DNA of 64,000 bases from Embleya scabrispora. Lineage in GTDB: Bacteria; Actinomycetota; Actinomycetes; Streptomycetales; Streptomycetaceae. Positions 25,284 to 33,872 of this stretch are shown piece by piece. The stretch is taken from positions 248,001-312,000 of the forward strand of contig NZ_MWQN01000004.1 of NCBI RefSeq assembly GCF_002024165.1, given 5' to 3'. Positions within the stretch are counted from its first letter, which is position 1, and each line of letters opens with the position of its first letter. Below the pieces are notes generated by a model. It did not search any database. It was not told where the DNA came from and saw only the letters and a list, made by a program, of their open reading frames with translations. The translations under genes were made by a program, and so were the position numbers.

Positions 25284-25853
25284 TTACCCGTACCACGCCA
25301 CACCCGGGATCCACCGGCGCGGCAGTATGCGTGGGGCGCGACGCACGAGCCAGGCGGCGGCGAGGCCGACGGCGGCGCCCGCGGCGACGTCGGTGGGATA
25401 GTGGGCGCCGGATTGCACACGTTCGAGGGCGACCATGGCGGCCGGCAGCGCGCAAACGGCGGCCGCGCCGGGCCAGGACGGCGCGACAGCGGTGGTGAAC
25501 GCGACGGCGGCGGCGGTGTGCCCCGAAGGGAACGACGAGGAATCGGGGCGGTCCTCGACCTCGTCGTGGGGAATCCACTCCTTCGGCGGCCGCGGACGGT
25601 CGACCACACGCTTGCACAGGCCATTCGACGCCACCTGCGCGAGCACCAGCGCGGACAACCCGGCCGCCGCGGCGACACACCCGCGCCGGCCGCCGGTGGC
25701 GGCCATCACCGCGGCGGCGGCACACCACAACTTGGAACTCTCCGCCGCCTCTTCCACCTCGGACAGAACCCGGCCCACCCCGGCCGGCACGCGCGACGCC
25801 GCCGCCCGCGTCCAGGCGCGGTCGACATCGCCCGTCCCCCACGGCATCCTCAT
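25284..25853 (-). CDS. PAP2-family lipid phosphatase
   Basis: A 189-residue membrane protein. The three acid-phosphatase motifs are present: C1 as KRVVDRPRP, C2 as PSGHTAA and C3 as SGAHYPTDV. It has four to five hydrophobic segments. Likely substrates are phosphatidic acid, undecaprenyl or other prenyl diphosphates. An N-terminal acidic stretch (SEVEEAAESSKLW) is usual in actinobacterial members with single-domain PAP2. It is not obviously in an operon; a dehalogenase-like hydrolase lies upstream on the same strand across an 80-base gap. About 300 bases downstream hold no gene. Confidence 0.87.
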   Translation of the reverse strand: MRMPWGTGDVDRAWTRAAASRVPAGVGRVLSEVEEAAESSKLWCAAAAVMAATGGRRGCVAAAAGLSALVLAQVASNGLCKRVVDRPRPPKEWIPHDEVEDRPDSSSFPSGHTAAAVAFTTAVAPSWPGAAAVCALPAAMVALERVQSGAHYPTDVAAGAAVGLAAAWLVRRAPRILPRRWIPGVAWYG

Positions 25854-25936
25854 GACAGTGCGAATGTCCCCTCACCCGTCGCCCTATTCCTCACCACGGC
25901 CACGACCCACGTCCACCTGTCGCGGACTCGCGGACC

Positions 25937-26797
25937 TCAGCAGGTGAAGAAGGCGCCCAAGGCGGCGGATAGCGGGCCGGGGGCTTCCTCGGCCACATGG
26001 TGGCCGGCGTCGATGCCGTGGCCCCGCACGTCATCGGCCCAGTCGCGCCAGATGGCGCGCGGGTCGCCGTACAGGTCCTCCAGATCGTCCCGTAGCGACC
26101 ACAGGACCAGGACGGGGCAGTCGATGCGTGCGCCTCGGGCTCGGTCCGCTTCCTCGTGTCGGCGGTCCACGGTGAGCCCGGCACGGTAGTCCTCCAGCAT
26201 GGCGCGGACCACGTCCGGATTTCTGGTGGCGGCCCGCCATTCGTCGTGATTCTCCTGCCCCATGGCCTCGGGGGTGCCGCGGTACCAGGCGTCGGGATCG
26301 GCGTTGATGACGCGTTCGGGAATCTCCGGCTGGGCGAAGAAGAACCAGTGCCACCACGCGGTGGCGAACCGGGCGTCGGCGCGGACCAGGTGCTCGCTCA
26401 GCGGCAGGCCGTCCACGAACGCTACCCGGGTCACCATCGAGGGGTGGTCCAGCACCAGGCGGAGCGCCACGGCAACCCCACGGTCGTGGCCGACGAGCCC
26501 GAAGCGTCGGTGCCCGAGCGCCCGCATGACTTCGATCATGTCCTCGGCGACGGCGCGCTTGGAGTGCGGGACGTGATCGGGAGTGGGCTCCGGGCCGCGA
26601 GAGCGCCCGTAACCGCGCAGGTCGGGGCAGACGACGCTGAAGCCACGCCGTACCAGGAGGGGCGCGACCCGGTGCCAGGTCGCCGACGTGCGCGGGTGGC
26701 CGTGCAGCAACAGGAGAGGCGGGCCCTCGCCTCCGTACCGAACGAAGACGGATGCCTCGCCGGTGCGCACCGTCCTGGTATCGAACTCCTCGAACAC
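25937..26797 (-). CDS. Alpha/beta hydrolase of the haloacetate dehalogenase-like group
   Basis: A 286-residue enzyme. LLLHGHPRTSATWHRVAP forms the oxyanion loop, GHDRGVAVALRL holds the nucleophile Asp, and AGHHVAEEAP the His. The cap-domain phrase WWHWFFFAQPEIPE is strongly like fluoroacetate dehalogenases, whose His-Trp pair binds fluoride. In those enzymes two Arg bind the carboxylate: one directly follows the nucleophile (kept), the other comes three residues later (here Ala). A different substrate, such as an epoxide or a non-acid halide, is possible. GTG start with GGGAG seven bases before. Confidence 0.83.
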   Translation of the reverse strand: MFEEFDTRTVRTGEASVFVRYGGEGPPLLLLHGHPRTSATWHRVAPLLVRRGFSVVCPDLRGYGRSRGPEPTPDHVPHSKRAVAEDMIEVMRALGHRRFGLVGHDRGVAVALRLVLDHPSMVTRVAFVDGLPLSEHLVRADARFATAWWHWFFFAQPEIPERVINADPDAWYRGTPEAMGQENHDEWRAATRNPDVVRAMLEDYRAGLTVDRRHEEADRARGARIDCPVLVLWSLRDDLEDLYGDPRAIWRDWADDVRGHGIDAGHHVAEEAPGPLSAALGAFFTC

Positions 26798-26980
26798 GCA
26801 GTGCTCCCTTCGGCTGCGGGGCCCCGGTCTGCGACGCCCCGCCGTTCCGTCTGCCCGGAATGGGCCCCGGCACGTCACCTGGACGTCGAGGAGACGGCGT
26901 TCCGCTCGACGGCGCGTCGGCGGCGACCCGTTGTGGTCGGCGCCGGCGTCGCGTTGCCTGCCGTCGGCCCCTGGCGTGTC

Positions 26981-27811
26981 TCACCGCACCGTGGGTACCC
27001 GTTCGCTCAACGCGCGGGCCAAGTGCGCGTCGGTGCCGGGTGGTCGGGTCTCGACCCACCAGCGGGCGCGCCGTTGCCCGTCGCCGTGCGCGCACGCGGC
27101 GGCGCAGGCCATGAGCAGGGCGAGTCGGGGCGCGGTCACCCAGTGTTCGTCGGGCGGCCGGCGGCACGGGCAGCGGCGTCCGCTCGAACGGATCGCGGCG
27201 GCGACGCTGTGGTTGTACCGGCCGACCAGGCGCAGGATGTCGGACTCCGTGAGCCGCGTCGACGGCTGGTCGGAGGCCTCCCAGGCGCGGACCAGGAGGT
27301 CGGCCAGGGCGTATCCCAGCGGCGCGAGGGTCGGTGTGCCGCCGAGTCGTCCGGGACGCGGGTCGACGGCGATGGTGGCCGGCCCCCGGTCGTCGAGCAG
27401 GGCGCGCTCGAGGTCTTCGGCGGTCCGGTTCCGGGCGACCCGGCCACACAGCAGGGGCTCGGCGTCGAGCGTGGCGCGTACGGCGTTCCGGCGGGCGGCG
27501 TACCCGAACTCGGGTATGTCCCACCGGTGTCGGCGGCCGGCCGGGATCGCGAGTCCGGCGGCGGGGGCGGCGTGCGCGCCGAACACCCGGTGGATGCGCG
27601 CGTCGGCGAGACCGAGTCGGGTCACGCTCTCGTGGAGGTCCGCGCGCCCGCGCGGGGTCACCCGCCTCGCGGTGATCAGGGCGTCGAGCAGGTCGTGGTA
27701 GGCCTCGGCGACGAGCGCCGAATCCGAAGTCGCGGTGTCGACCGATACCGGAGCGGCGACCGGTACCGGAGCGGCGGGCCGGCCGGAGGGAGAAGCGGGG
27801 TGGCGGGTCAC
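26981..27811 (-). CDS. Hypothetical protein, His/Arg-rich with C-terminal Cys cluster
   Basis: A protein of about 276 residues that I do not recognise. The N-terminal 30 residues are Pro/Ala-rich. A helical middle follows (ALVAEAYHDLLDALITARRV and an ARATLDAEPLLCGRVARNRTAEDLE-like region). The C-terminal part has a Cys cluster (RCPCRRP) and a helix with LALLMACAAACAHG. The GTG start has GGGAGAG just upstream. It lies downstream of the propeller-like gene on the same strand across a 255-base gap, so cotranscription is uncertain. No signal peptide or membrane helix is evident. Confidence 0.6.
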   Translation of the reverse strand: MTRHPASPSGRPAAPVPVAAPVSVDTATSDSALVAEAYHDLLDALITARRVTPRGRADLHESVTRLGLADARIHRVFGAHAAPAAGLAIPAGRRHRWDIPEFGYAARRNAVRATLDAEPLLCGRVARNRTAEDLERALLDDRGPATIAVDPRPGRLGGTPTLAPLGYALADLLVRAWEASDQPSTRLTESDILRLVGRYNHSVAAAIRSSGRRCPCRRPPDEHWVTAPRLALLMACAAACAHGDGQRRARWWVETRPPGTDAHLARALSERVPTVR

Positions 27812-28066
27812 GGTCTCTCCCGAGGTATCACGGTGTGGGTGTCGCGGTGGGCGGGGACGGCGCGGTGGAGGCGGCCGGTCGGTCCCGTGGTCCGCCGGAG
27901 AAGCGGGGACGGGCGCGGGACGCGGTATGCCCGCGCCGTACGGGTGGAACGTGGCCCTCACCTCGCGGTGGACCGCAGTGCGGCCCGGCCCGCGCGATGG
28001 ACGGCAGCGCGGGCCGGGCCGGTCGGGGGGCGTGCCCGGCGGCGAGGTCGGACACCGCACGCGCGG

Positions 28067-29092
28067 TCACGTCGCGGCCCGTTCCTCCGGGGCCTCGGGC
28101 GGGGCGAGTGCGACGGGGGAATCGGCGTCGGGGATCACGAGCCTGGGAACTCCGGACCCGTCCGCGGGAACGTGCCAGACGTCGGCGTGCCCGCGCCCGC
28201 GTGGCAGTGCGTACGCCACCGTGCGCGCGTCGACCCAGGTGGCCTGGTCGTCGACGGAGCGGGTTTCGGCGAGTGGGGTCACCGTGCCGCCGGCCAGGTC
28301 CAAGACCGACAGGCGCCAGCCGTGTCGCGGGTCGCCGTCGACGGCGGATTTGAAGGCCAGCCTGGTCCCGTCCGGGGACAGGGAGGGGCACTCGACGTTC
28401 TCCCGCACGGTGCGCAGCGTGCGTGTGGCCAGGTCGCCGTGGACGAGCCGGCGCCGTCCGGCGGTGGACATGGTCGCGTAAAAGTGCCCGTCGTCGCGGG
28501 TGAACGTGACGCCCCAGAAGTTGAGGTCCGCGGCTTCGTAGGGCTTGTCGTCCACCAGCACCGACCAGTCCTCCAGGGTCGAGACGAGTTCCCCGGTGCG
28601 GGTGTCGAGGATGCCGACGCGCGTGGAGAAGTGGCCGCCGTTGTAGGAGTCTCCGGTGACGAAGACCGTCCAGGTGACCATGCGTCCGCTGGGCGAGACC
28701 TGGGCCCGGTTGGGCACTCCGACGAGTGGGAGCGTTCGCCGCGGGTCCAGGTCCGGGCCCAGTACGACCGCCTCGAAGGTCCTCAGACCGCCGTCCAATC
28801 GCAGGCAGATCCCGGTGCCCGCGGCGGCGTACAGCCGCACACACGAGGTCGTGGACACGGTGCGGCCGCCACCGGTGTCGGGCGTGGCGACCGAGATCAG
28901 GTGGTCGCGGCTGTCGGCTGCGAGGCTGCGCGCGAGCAGGCGCGGTCCCGGAGCGAGGGATACCGCGCCCGGGGTGCCGGCGTCGGCGATCCGCCGGGCG
29001 GGCCCGGCGGCGGTGCCGATCGCGACGATCGCGACCGCCAGGAGCGCGACGAAGCCGGCGACGGCGATCAGGATGCGCGGGCGCGGTTTCAT
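28067..29092 (-). CDS. Membrane-anchored beta-propeller-like protein
   Basis: A 341-residue protein with one N-terminal helix (ILIAVAGFVALLAVAIVAIG) serving as signal or anchor, then an extracytoplasmic domain built of short beta phrases. Among them SLSPDGTRLAFKSAVDGD and QVSPSGRMVTWTVF are TolB/PD40-type propeller blades. Its ATG overlaps the stop of the MFS transporter upstream (ATGA), so the two are made together. A role as an extracellular partner or sensor of that transporter is inferred only from this coupling. Confidence 0.72.
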   Translation of the reverse strand: MKPRPRILIAVAGFVALLAVAIVAIGTAAGPARRIADAGTPGAVSLAPGPRLLARSLAADSRDHLISVATPDTGGGRTVSTTSCVRLYAAAGTGICLRLDGGLRTFEAVVLGPDLDPRRTLPLVGVPNRAQVSPSGRMVTWTVFVTGDSYNGGHFSTRVGILDTRTGELVSTLEDWSVLVDDKPYEAADLNFWGVTFTRDDGHFYATMSTAGRRRLVHGDLATRTLRTVRENVECPSLSPDGTRLAFKSAVDGDPRHGWRLSVLDLAGGTVTPLAETRSVDDQATWVDARTVAYALPRGRGHADVWHVPADGSGVPRLVIPDADSPVALAPPEAPEERAAT

Positions 29093-30387
29093 TCCGCGGC
29101 CTCCTCGGGCGTGGGAGCAGGGGTGCGGGTGGGCCCCGTGAGTACGACCGCCGTGACGGCGATCGCGGCGAGCACGGCCGCGGCGGCGACCCGGGTCGCG
29201 GTCGCGGGCCCCCAGGTCACCCATGCGAAGCCGAAGGCGACCGACGAGGCGAGGTAGGCGAGTGCCTGGGCGGTCTGTACGAGCGCCAGTCCGGTCGTGC
29301 GCAGCGCGGCCGGCAGCACCGGTGCGGCAAGGGCCATCAGCACGCCGTCGCCGGCCGCGTAGAACGTCCCCAGGCACAGGAGCACGAGGGCGGTGGTCCA
29401 GGTGCCGGGGAGCGGGCCGAACAGCAGGAGGTATCCGATGCCCAGGCACAGGTAGCCGCACAGCAGCATCCGCTTGCGCCCCCAGCGGTCGGCGAGTGCG
29501 CCCAACGGTGCGGCAAGGGTCAGGTAGACGAGGTTGGTGCCCACCGCGTAGAGGGGGAACCAGCCGGCCGGAAATCCCTGACGGTCCATCAGGACGAGGT
29601 AGACGAAGCCGTCGCCGATGGTGGCCAGTCCGAGTACCCCGGCCGCGTACACCGGCCCGCGCACGCGTGGCGAGGCGAGCAGCGCGACGGCGGCGCGCAC
29701 GGTGACGGGCTTCGCGCGCGGGTGTTCGTCGCGGTGGTCGCGGGTGAACAGCGCCAGGGTCAGGACGCCGGCGCACGCGATGCAGAAGCTGGTCACGAAC
29801 AGGGCGTCGAACGCGGTCGGTGTCGTGGCGCCCACGATCGACAGCAGACCCAGCGCGACCAGTGGCCCGAGGAAGGCGCCCGCGCTGTCCATGGCGCGGT
29901 GGACGCCGAAGGCCCGGCCGAGCAGGGGCTCGGGGGTGGACAGGGTGATGAGCGCGTCCCGCGGCGCCGAGCGCAGGCCCTTGCCGGCGCGGTCCGCGAC
30001 GATCACCGCGCCGAGTGCCGGCGCGGAGGCGCCCGCGCCGAGGAGGCCCAGCTTGGCCACCGCGGAGATCGTGTAGCCGACGCCGGCGATCCGCTTGCGG
30101 CGCCGGGTGCGGTCGGCGATGTAGCCGCCGACCAGGCGCAGCAGTGCGGTTGCCCCGGTGTAGAGGCCGTCCATGACGCCGTATGCGGCGGGGCTGAGGT
30201 TCAGTGCGAGGACGAAGTACAGCGGCAGGACGGCGGTGACCATTTCCGAGGAGACGTCGGTCAACAGGCTCACGGCGCCGAGCGCGAGCACGTTGGGGCC
30301 GATGGCGACCCGCCCGCGGCGCGGCCGGGCGCGGCGGCGGGGGCGTGGGGTGTCCCGGGCCGGTCGGTCGATGGTCGAGAGGTACAC
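29089..30387 (-). CDS. MFS transporter
   Basis: A 432-residue transporter of 12 hydrophobic helices. The first loop reads ALGAVSLLTDVSSEMVTAVL, and loop 2-3 has ADRTRRRKRIAG, the MFS signature position. A second copy of it, ADRWGRKRMLL, is in the second half. The SLLTDVSSEM phrase recalls the group of MFS permeases near YfcJ/tetracycline-type exporters with unknown cargo. GTG start with GAGAAGGG upstream. It is coupled downstream to the propeller-like protein and preceded by a secreted phosphoesterase, all on the minus strand. Confidence 0.88.
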   Translation of the reverse strand: MYLSTIDRPARDTPRPRRRARPRRGRVAIGPNVLALGAVSLLTDVSSEMVTAVLPLYFVLALNLSPAAYGVMDGLYTGATALLRLVGGYIADRTRRRKRIAGVGYTISAVAKLGLLGAGASAPALGAVIVADRAGKGLRSAPRDALITLSTPEPLLGRAFGVHRAMDSAGAFLGPLVALGLLSIVGATTPTAFDALFVTSFCIACAGVLTLALFTRDHRDEHPRAKPVTVRAAVALLASPRVRGPVYAAGVLGLATIGDGFVYLVLMDRQGFPAGWFPLYAVGTNLVYLTLAAPLGALADRWGRKRMLLCGYLCLGIGYLLLFGPLPGTWTTALVLLCLGTFYAAGDGVLMALAAPVLPAALRTTGLALVQTAQALAYLASSVAFGFAWVTWGPATATRVAAAAVLAAIAVTAVVLTGPTRTPAPTPEEAAE

Positions 30388-30491
30388 GGTGCGTTGCCCT
30401 TCTCGGTGGACGAGCGGAAGCGGGGACCACGGGTGCGGTGACCGAGGGGGAAGACTGCGGTCACCGCACCGTTCGCGAGGGTGGGCGCGGG

Positions 30492-32210
30492 TCAGCCGGT
30501 GATCGTGACGTCGTCGACCTGTGCCTCGATGAGACTGGCGGTACCGGCGTCGGCGGCTTCGATCTCCACCCGGACGGTTCGGCCCGCGAAGGCCGACAGA
30601 TCCACGTTGGCGACCTGCCACGTACCGGCTACCTCGGTCGCCGTACCGTTGCGTTCGAACACGGTCGTCGCCTGTGTTCCGTCGAGCACCCGGACGCGGA
30701 AGTGGTCGTCCGCCCCGGAGTTGTCGCCGGTGGCCAGGTTGTACGAGAACCGCAGATTCGGCGCCGTCGCGCCGGCGGGCAACGTGATCGCGGGAGAGCG
30801 CACCGAACTCGCGCCGCCGTCCAGGTCGTTGGCACCGTATTCGGCACCGGCGCGGGCGCCGGTGGACAGCGCGTTGGTACCGGAGACGGTCGTCCCCAGT
30901 TGCTTGACCTGTTTGGGGCCGTAGGTGGAGCGCGTCTCGTCGGGATCGCCACGCTCCCAAGCTCCGGAGGTCGCCGTATCGGTTCCGGAGGCGTTCACCG
31001 TCCAGCCCCGGTCCGCTTCGAAGTCGTCGTCGAACAGCACGGATCCGCTGCCGGCGGGGCGCACCGTCCAGGTGAACGACGTGGTCGCGACGGCGCCTGC
31101 GGCGTCCTTGGCGGTCACGGTGACCGACGCGGTGCCGGGCGTGGTCGGGGTGCCGGACACCCGGCCCAGGGTCGGGTCGAGCGACAGCCCGGCGGGCAGC
31201 CCGGTGGCGGCCCAGGTGTAGGGCGCGGTGCCGCCAGAGGCGGACAGTTGCAGGGTGGTCGCGGTGCCCGCGGTGGCGCCCTGGTTGCCGGGGGCGGTGA
31301 TCACCGGTCCGGCCGTGGCGCTCCAGGCGTCGGTCACGGCGGTCTTGCGGGTCGCCTCGCCCAGTGGCGGCAGGCCGTGCATGTCCTCCAGGGTGCGCAG
31401 GACGCTGTAGTGGTTGATCTGGGTCGGTGACTGGTAGCCGGCCTTGACGTTTTGGCCGACGAAGACGGTGTGGATCTGATTGACCGAGCGGAAGTCGTCC
31501 TCGTCGAAGGTGGTGATCAGCAGGCTGTTGTGCGTCTTGGCCCACTGCACGTAGCCGTCGAGGTTGCGTTTGAGCCAGGTGTCACCCGTGCCGGTCGAAC
31601 AGTCGTGCATGTCGTTGCACATGTCCGGTACCACGAACGACACGTCCGGGAGTTTGGCGTAGTCCGACGGGAAGGACGAGAACGGGACGTGGGTGCTCGA
31701 CCCCGCGGTGCCGGCGAAACTGGCCCAGGGAGCGTGCTTTCGGCGGTACTTGCCGCTCTTGCAGGTCCTGGAACCGGCACTGGGCAGACCCTCCGAGTAC
31801 GCCTTGAACGTCTTGCCCACCGCGGCGAGTTGTTGCCCGAGGTTGTCGCCGCTCAGGTCGGTGCAGTCGTCGCCGGTCACGCCGTGCTGCGAGCCGGAGA
31901 ACAGTCCGATGTAGTTCGGCTGGCTGGGGTGGGTGATGCCGAACGAGTTGGTGAACAGGGTGCCCTGCGCGGCCAGGGAGTTGAAGTAGGGGGCCTTGGA
32001 ACTGCCTTTGATCGTCTCGTAGTTGGTGTTCTCGAACAGCACGACCACCACGTGGTCGAACTCGGGTACGGCCGACGACGACATGGCGGCGGCGGGCGTG
32101 GCCGCGTGCCGTTCGGTGGCGTTCGCGGCGGGCGAGAGCGAGGCGGTTGCCGCGACCAGTAGGGCCAGCGCGGGGAAACCGAGCGTGGCCGGGACGCGTT
32201 TGATCCGCAT
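30492..32210 (-). CDS. Secreted phosphoesterase (acid phosphatase/PLC-like) with Ig-like and C-terminal beta domains
   Basis: A 572-residue exported protein. A signal peptide (ALALLVAATASLSPAANA) is followed by a PF04185-type phosphoesterase domain: HVVVVLFENTNYETI at the metal site, FGITHPSQPNYIGLFSG with the putative nucleophile region, and TTFDEDDF plus NQIHTVFVGQ with further ligands. From about residue 345 an Ig-like putative domain (GLPAGLSLDPTLGRVSGTP) is followed by a jelly-roll-like C-terminal domain starting FDDDFEADRGW. AGGAGG six bases before the inner ATG decides the start. It may scavenge phosphate from organic phosphates or phospholipids. Confidence 0.85.
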   Translation of the reverse strand: MRIKRVPATLGFPALALLVAATASLSPAANATERHAATPAAAMSSSAVPEFDHVVVVLFENTNYETIKGSSKAPYFNSLAAQGTLFTNSFGITHPSQPNYIGLFSGSQHGVTGDDCTDLSGDNLGQQLAAVGKTFKAYSEGLPSAGSRTCKSGKYRRKHAPWASFAGTAGSSTHVPFSSFPSDYAKLPDVSFVVPDMCNDMHDCSTGTGDTWLKRNLDGYVQWAKTHNSLLITTFDEDDFRSVNQIHTVFVGQNVKAGYQSPTQINHYSVLRTLEDMHGLPPLGEATRKTAVTDAWSATAGPVITAPGNQGATAGTATTLQLSASGGTAPYTWAATGLPAGLSLDPTLGRVSGTPTTPGTASVTVTAKDAAGAVATTSFTWTVRPAGSGSVLFDDDFEADRGWTVNASGTDTATSGAWERGDPDETRSTYGPKQVKQLGTTVSGTNALSTGARAGAEYGANDLDGGASSVRSPAITLPAGATAPNLRFSYNLATGDNSGADDHFRVRVLDGTQATTVFERNGTATEVAGTWQVANVDLSAFAGRTVRVEIEAADAGTASLIEAQVDDVTITG

Positions 32211-32391
32211 CGGGGACCTCCTCATGGGGACTTCCTCGAAGGACGGTGAGTGGTGACGGCGAGGTGAGCCGCCGTGGACGGATACGGGCGCAAGGGGCGG
32301 ACGGGTCGGCCCGCGCTCGGCCGGGGGGCCGCGGGCGGCGGGGCGCGCGGCGAGGGAGGTGCCCGCCGGGGGCACGGGCCGGCGCACCGGC

Positions 32392-33630
32392 TCAGCTCGT
32401 CGGCGCGGTCGAGGCGGCGGGAGGCGTCGAAGCGGCCGAGGGGCCGACGTGCAGTAGGCGATTGGGCGTTCCGGCGCGAACGTCGGCGATCTTGCCGACG
32501 GTGGCGTCGGCGATCAGCGCGCGTTCCACCTCGGCGGGGGTCGCCGTGGGGTGTTCGGACAGCCACAGGGCGGCGGCACCGGTCACGTGCGGCGCGGCCT
32601 GCGAGGTACCGGTCCTGGTGTTCGTGGCCGTGTCACCGGTGTACCAGGCCGACTTGATGTCCGTTCCGGGGGCGAACAGGTCCGTGCAGGAGCCGTAGTC
32701 GGAATCACCACGTCGTCGATCGCGGGAGTCGGCGTTGTTCACCACGATGGCCTGTGTGATCGCGCCCGGCGTGTTGCGGCACGCGTCCGCGCCGTCGTTA
32801 CCGGAGGAGACGACCCAGGTGACGCCCGAGGCTATCGAGTTGCGGATCGCGGTCTCCTCGCTGCGGCTGCGCGAACCGTTGATGCTCATGTTGACCACGG
32901 CCGGCTTCACGGCGTGCGCGGTGATCCAGTCGGCGGCGGCGATGATGTTCGAAGTGCTCGCGCTGTCCTTGCAGTCGAGCACCCGTACGGAGACCAGGTG
33001 CACGCCCTTGGCCACTCCGTAGTCCCGGCCGCCGATGGTGCCGGCCACGTGGGTGCCGTGCCCGAAACAGTCCTGACCGGCCCGGCCGTCCCCCACCTCG
33101 TCGACACCGACGCTCGCGCGTCGCTCGAACTGGCCGTGCGAGGTGCGGATGCCGCTGTCCACGACGTACACGGTCACCGCGCTCGCGGTGTTCGGGTAGG
33201 TGTACGCGTGATCCAGGGGCAGGCCGCGCTGGTCCACCCGGTCCAACCCCCAGGAAGGGGGATCGAACTGGGTGGACGCGGCGGTGTGTGCCTCGGTGTC
33301 CGGCTCCACGTAGGCCACCTGTGCGTCCGCGGCGATCCGGCGCACCTGCCCGGCGTCGAGGTCGGCGGTGAACCCGGCGAGGGCCGAGGCGTAGGTACGC
33401 ACGATCGTGCCGCCGTACGCCTCGACGAGGCGGGTGGACCGCGCTCGGATCGTGTCGGGTGGCAGGGTCGTGTCCTTGAACACCACGATGTGGCGACCCG
33501 TCGGTGGCCGGGCGGCGAAGTCGCTCGGATTCGCGGGGGCGTTGCCGGCGTGGGACTGCTGAACGGCGAGGAATGGAAGGAGGACCGCCGAGACGACGAC
33601 CGCGATCGACTTTCGGACTCGTGTGCGCAC
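32392..33630 (-). CDS. Secreted subtilisin-like S8 serine peptidase with I9 propeptide
   Basis: A 412-residue exported protease. The signal peptide ends near SHAG. The I9 inhibitor propeptide has HIVVFKDTTLPPD and AYVEPDTEAHT. The catalytic triad is Asp in VYVVDSGIRTSHG, His in GHGTHVAGTIGG and Ser in GTSQAAPHVTG; the oxyanion Asn lies in SSGNDGAD. The short C-terminal tail is Pro/Ala/Ser-rich with no added domain. GTG start with GGAG five bases before. It is divergent from a TrmB/LuxR-type regulator, in the arrangement commonly seen beside secreted peptidases in Streptomyces. Confidence 0.94.
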   Translation of the reverse strand: MRTRVRKSIAVVVSAVLLPFLAVQQSHAGNAPANPSDFAARPPTGRHIVVFKDTTLPPDTIRARSTRLVEAYGGTIVRTYASALAGFTADLDAGQVRRIAADAQVAYVEPDTEAHTAASTQFDPPSWGLDRVDQRGLPLDHAYTYPNTASAVTVYVVDSGIRTSHGQFERRASVGVDEVGDGRAGQDCFGHGTHVAGTIGGRDYGVAKGVHLVSVRVLDCKDSASTSNIIAAADWITAHAVKPAVVNMSINGSRSRSEETAIRNSIASGVTWVVSSGNDGADACRNTPGAITQAIVVNNADSRDRRRGDSDYGSCTDLFAPGTDIKSAWYTGDTATNTRTGTSQAAPHVTGAAALWLSEHPTATPAEVERALIADATVGKIADVRAGTPNRLLHVGPSAASTPPAASTAPTS

Positions 33631-33872
33631 ATCTGCTCCAGACGGGAGGGCTTCGACGCCTTGACGCCCCGACGCCATGCCGGATGCGGGATCCGGGATA
33701 CGGGGTTCGCAGGTCTACTCCCGATCCGAGTCGGCGGCGGCACACGTTCGCCAATGACACGAATGGGCGCACCACGCCAACCGGTTCGCCGTCCTGTCAT
33801 TCTTTTCCCGGATCGGGCAGCCTGTCCGCTCCACGGGACACGACGCCCGACCGGAAGGCGAAGGGGACGGCC

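Noticed and set aside
26156-29257. A plus-strand open frame of more than 1000 codons
   Set aside because: It runs antisense over the dehalogenase-like, hypothetical and propeller genes; its translation is low-complexity Gly/Arg/Pro/Val and shows no domain. Long antisense frames are normal at this GC content.
28067-31545. Very long minus-strand frames that extend the propeller and MFS genes upstream by hundreds of codons
   Set aside because: The extensions are Arg-rich shadow sequence over the neighbouring genes; internal starts with ribosome sites or ATGA coupling mark the true beginnings.
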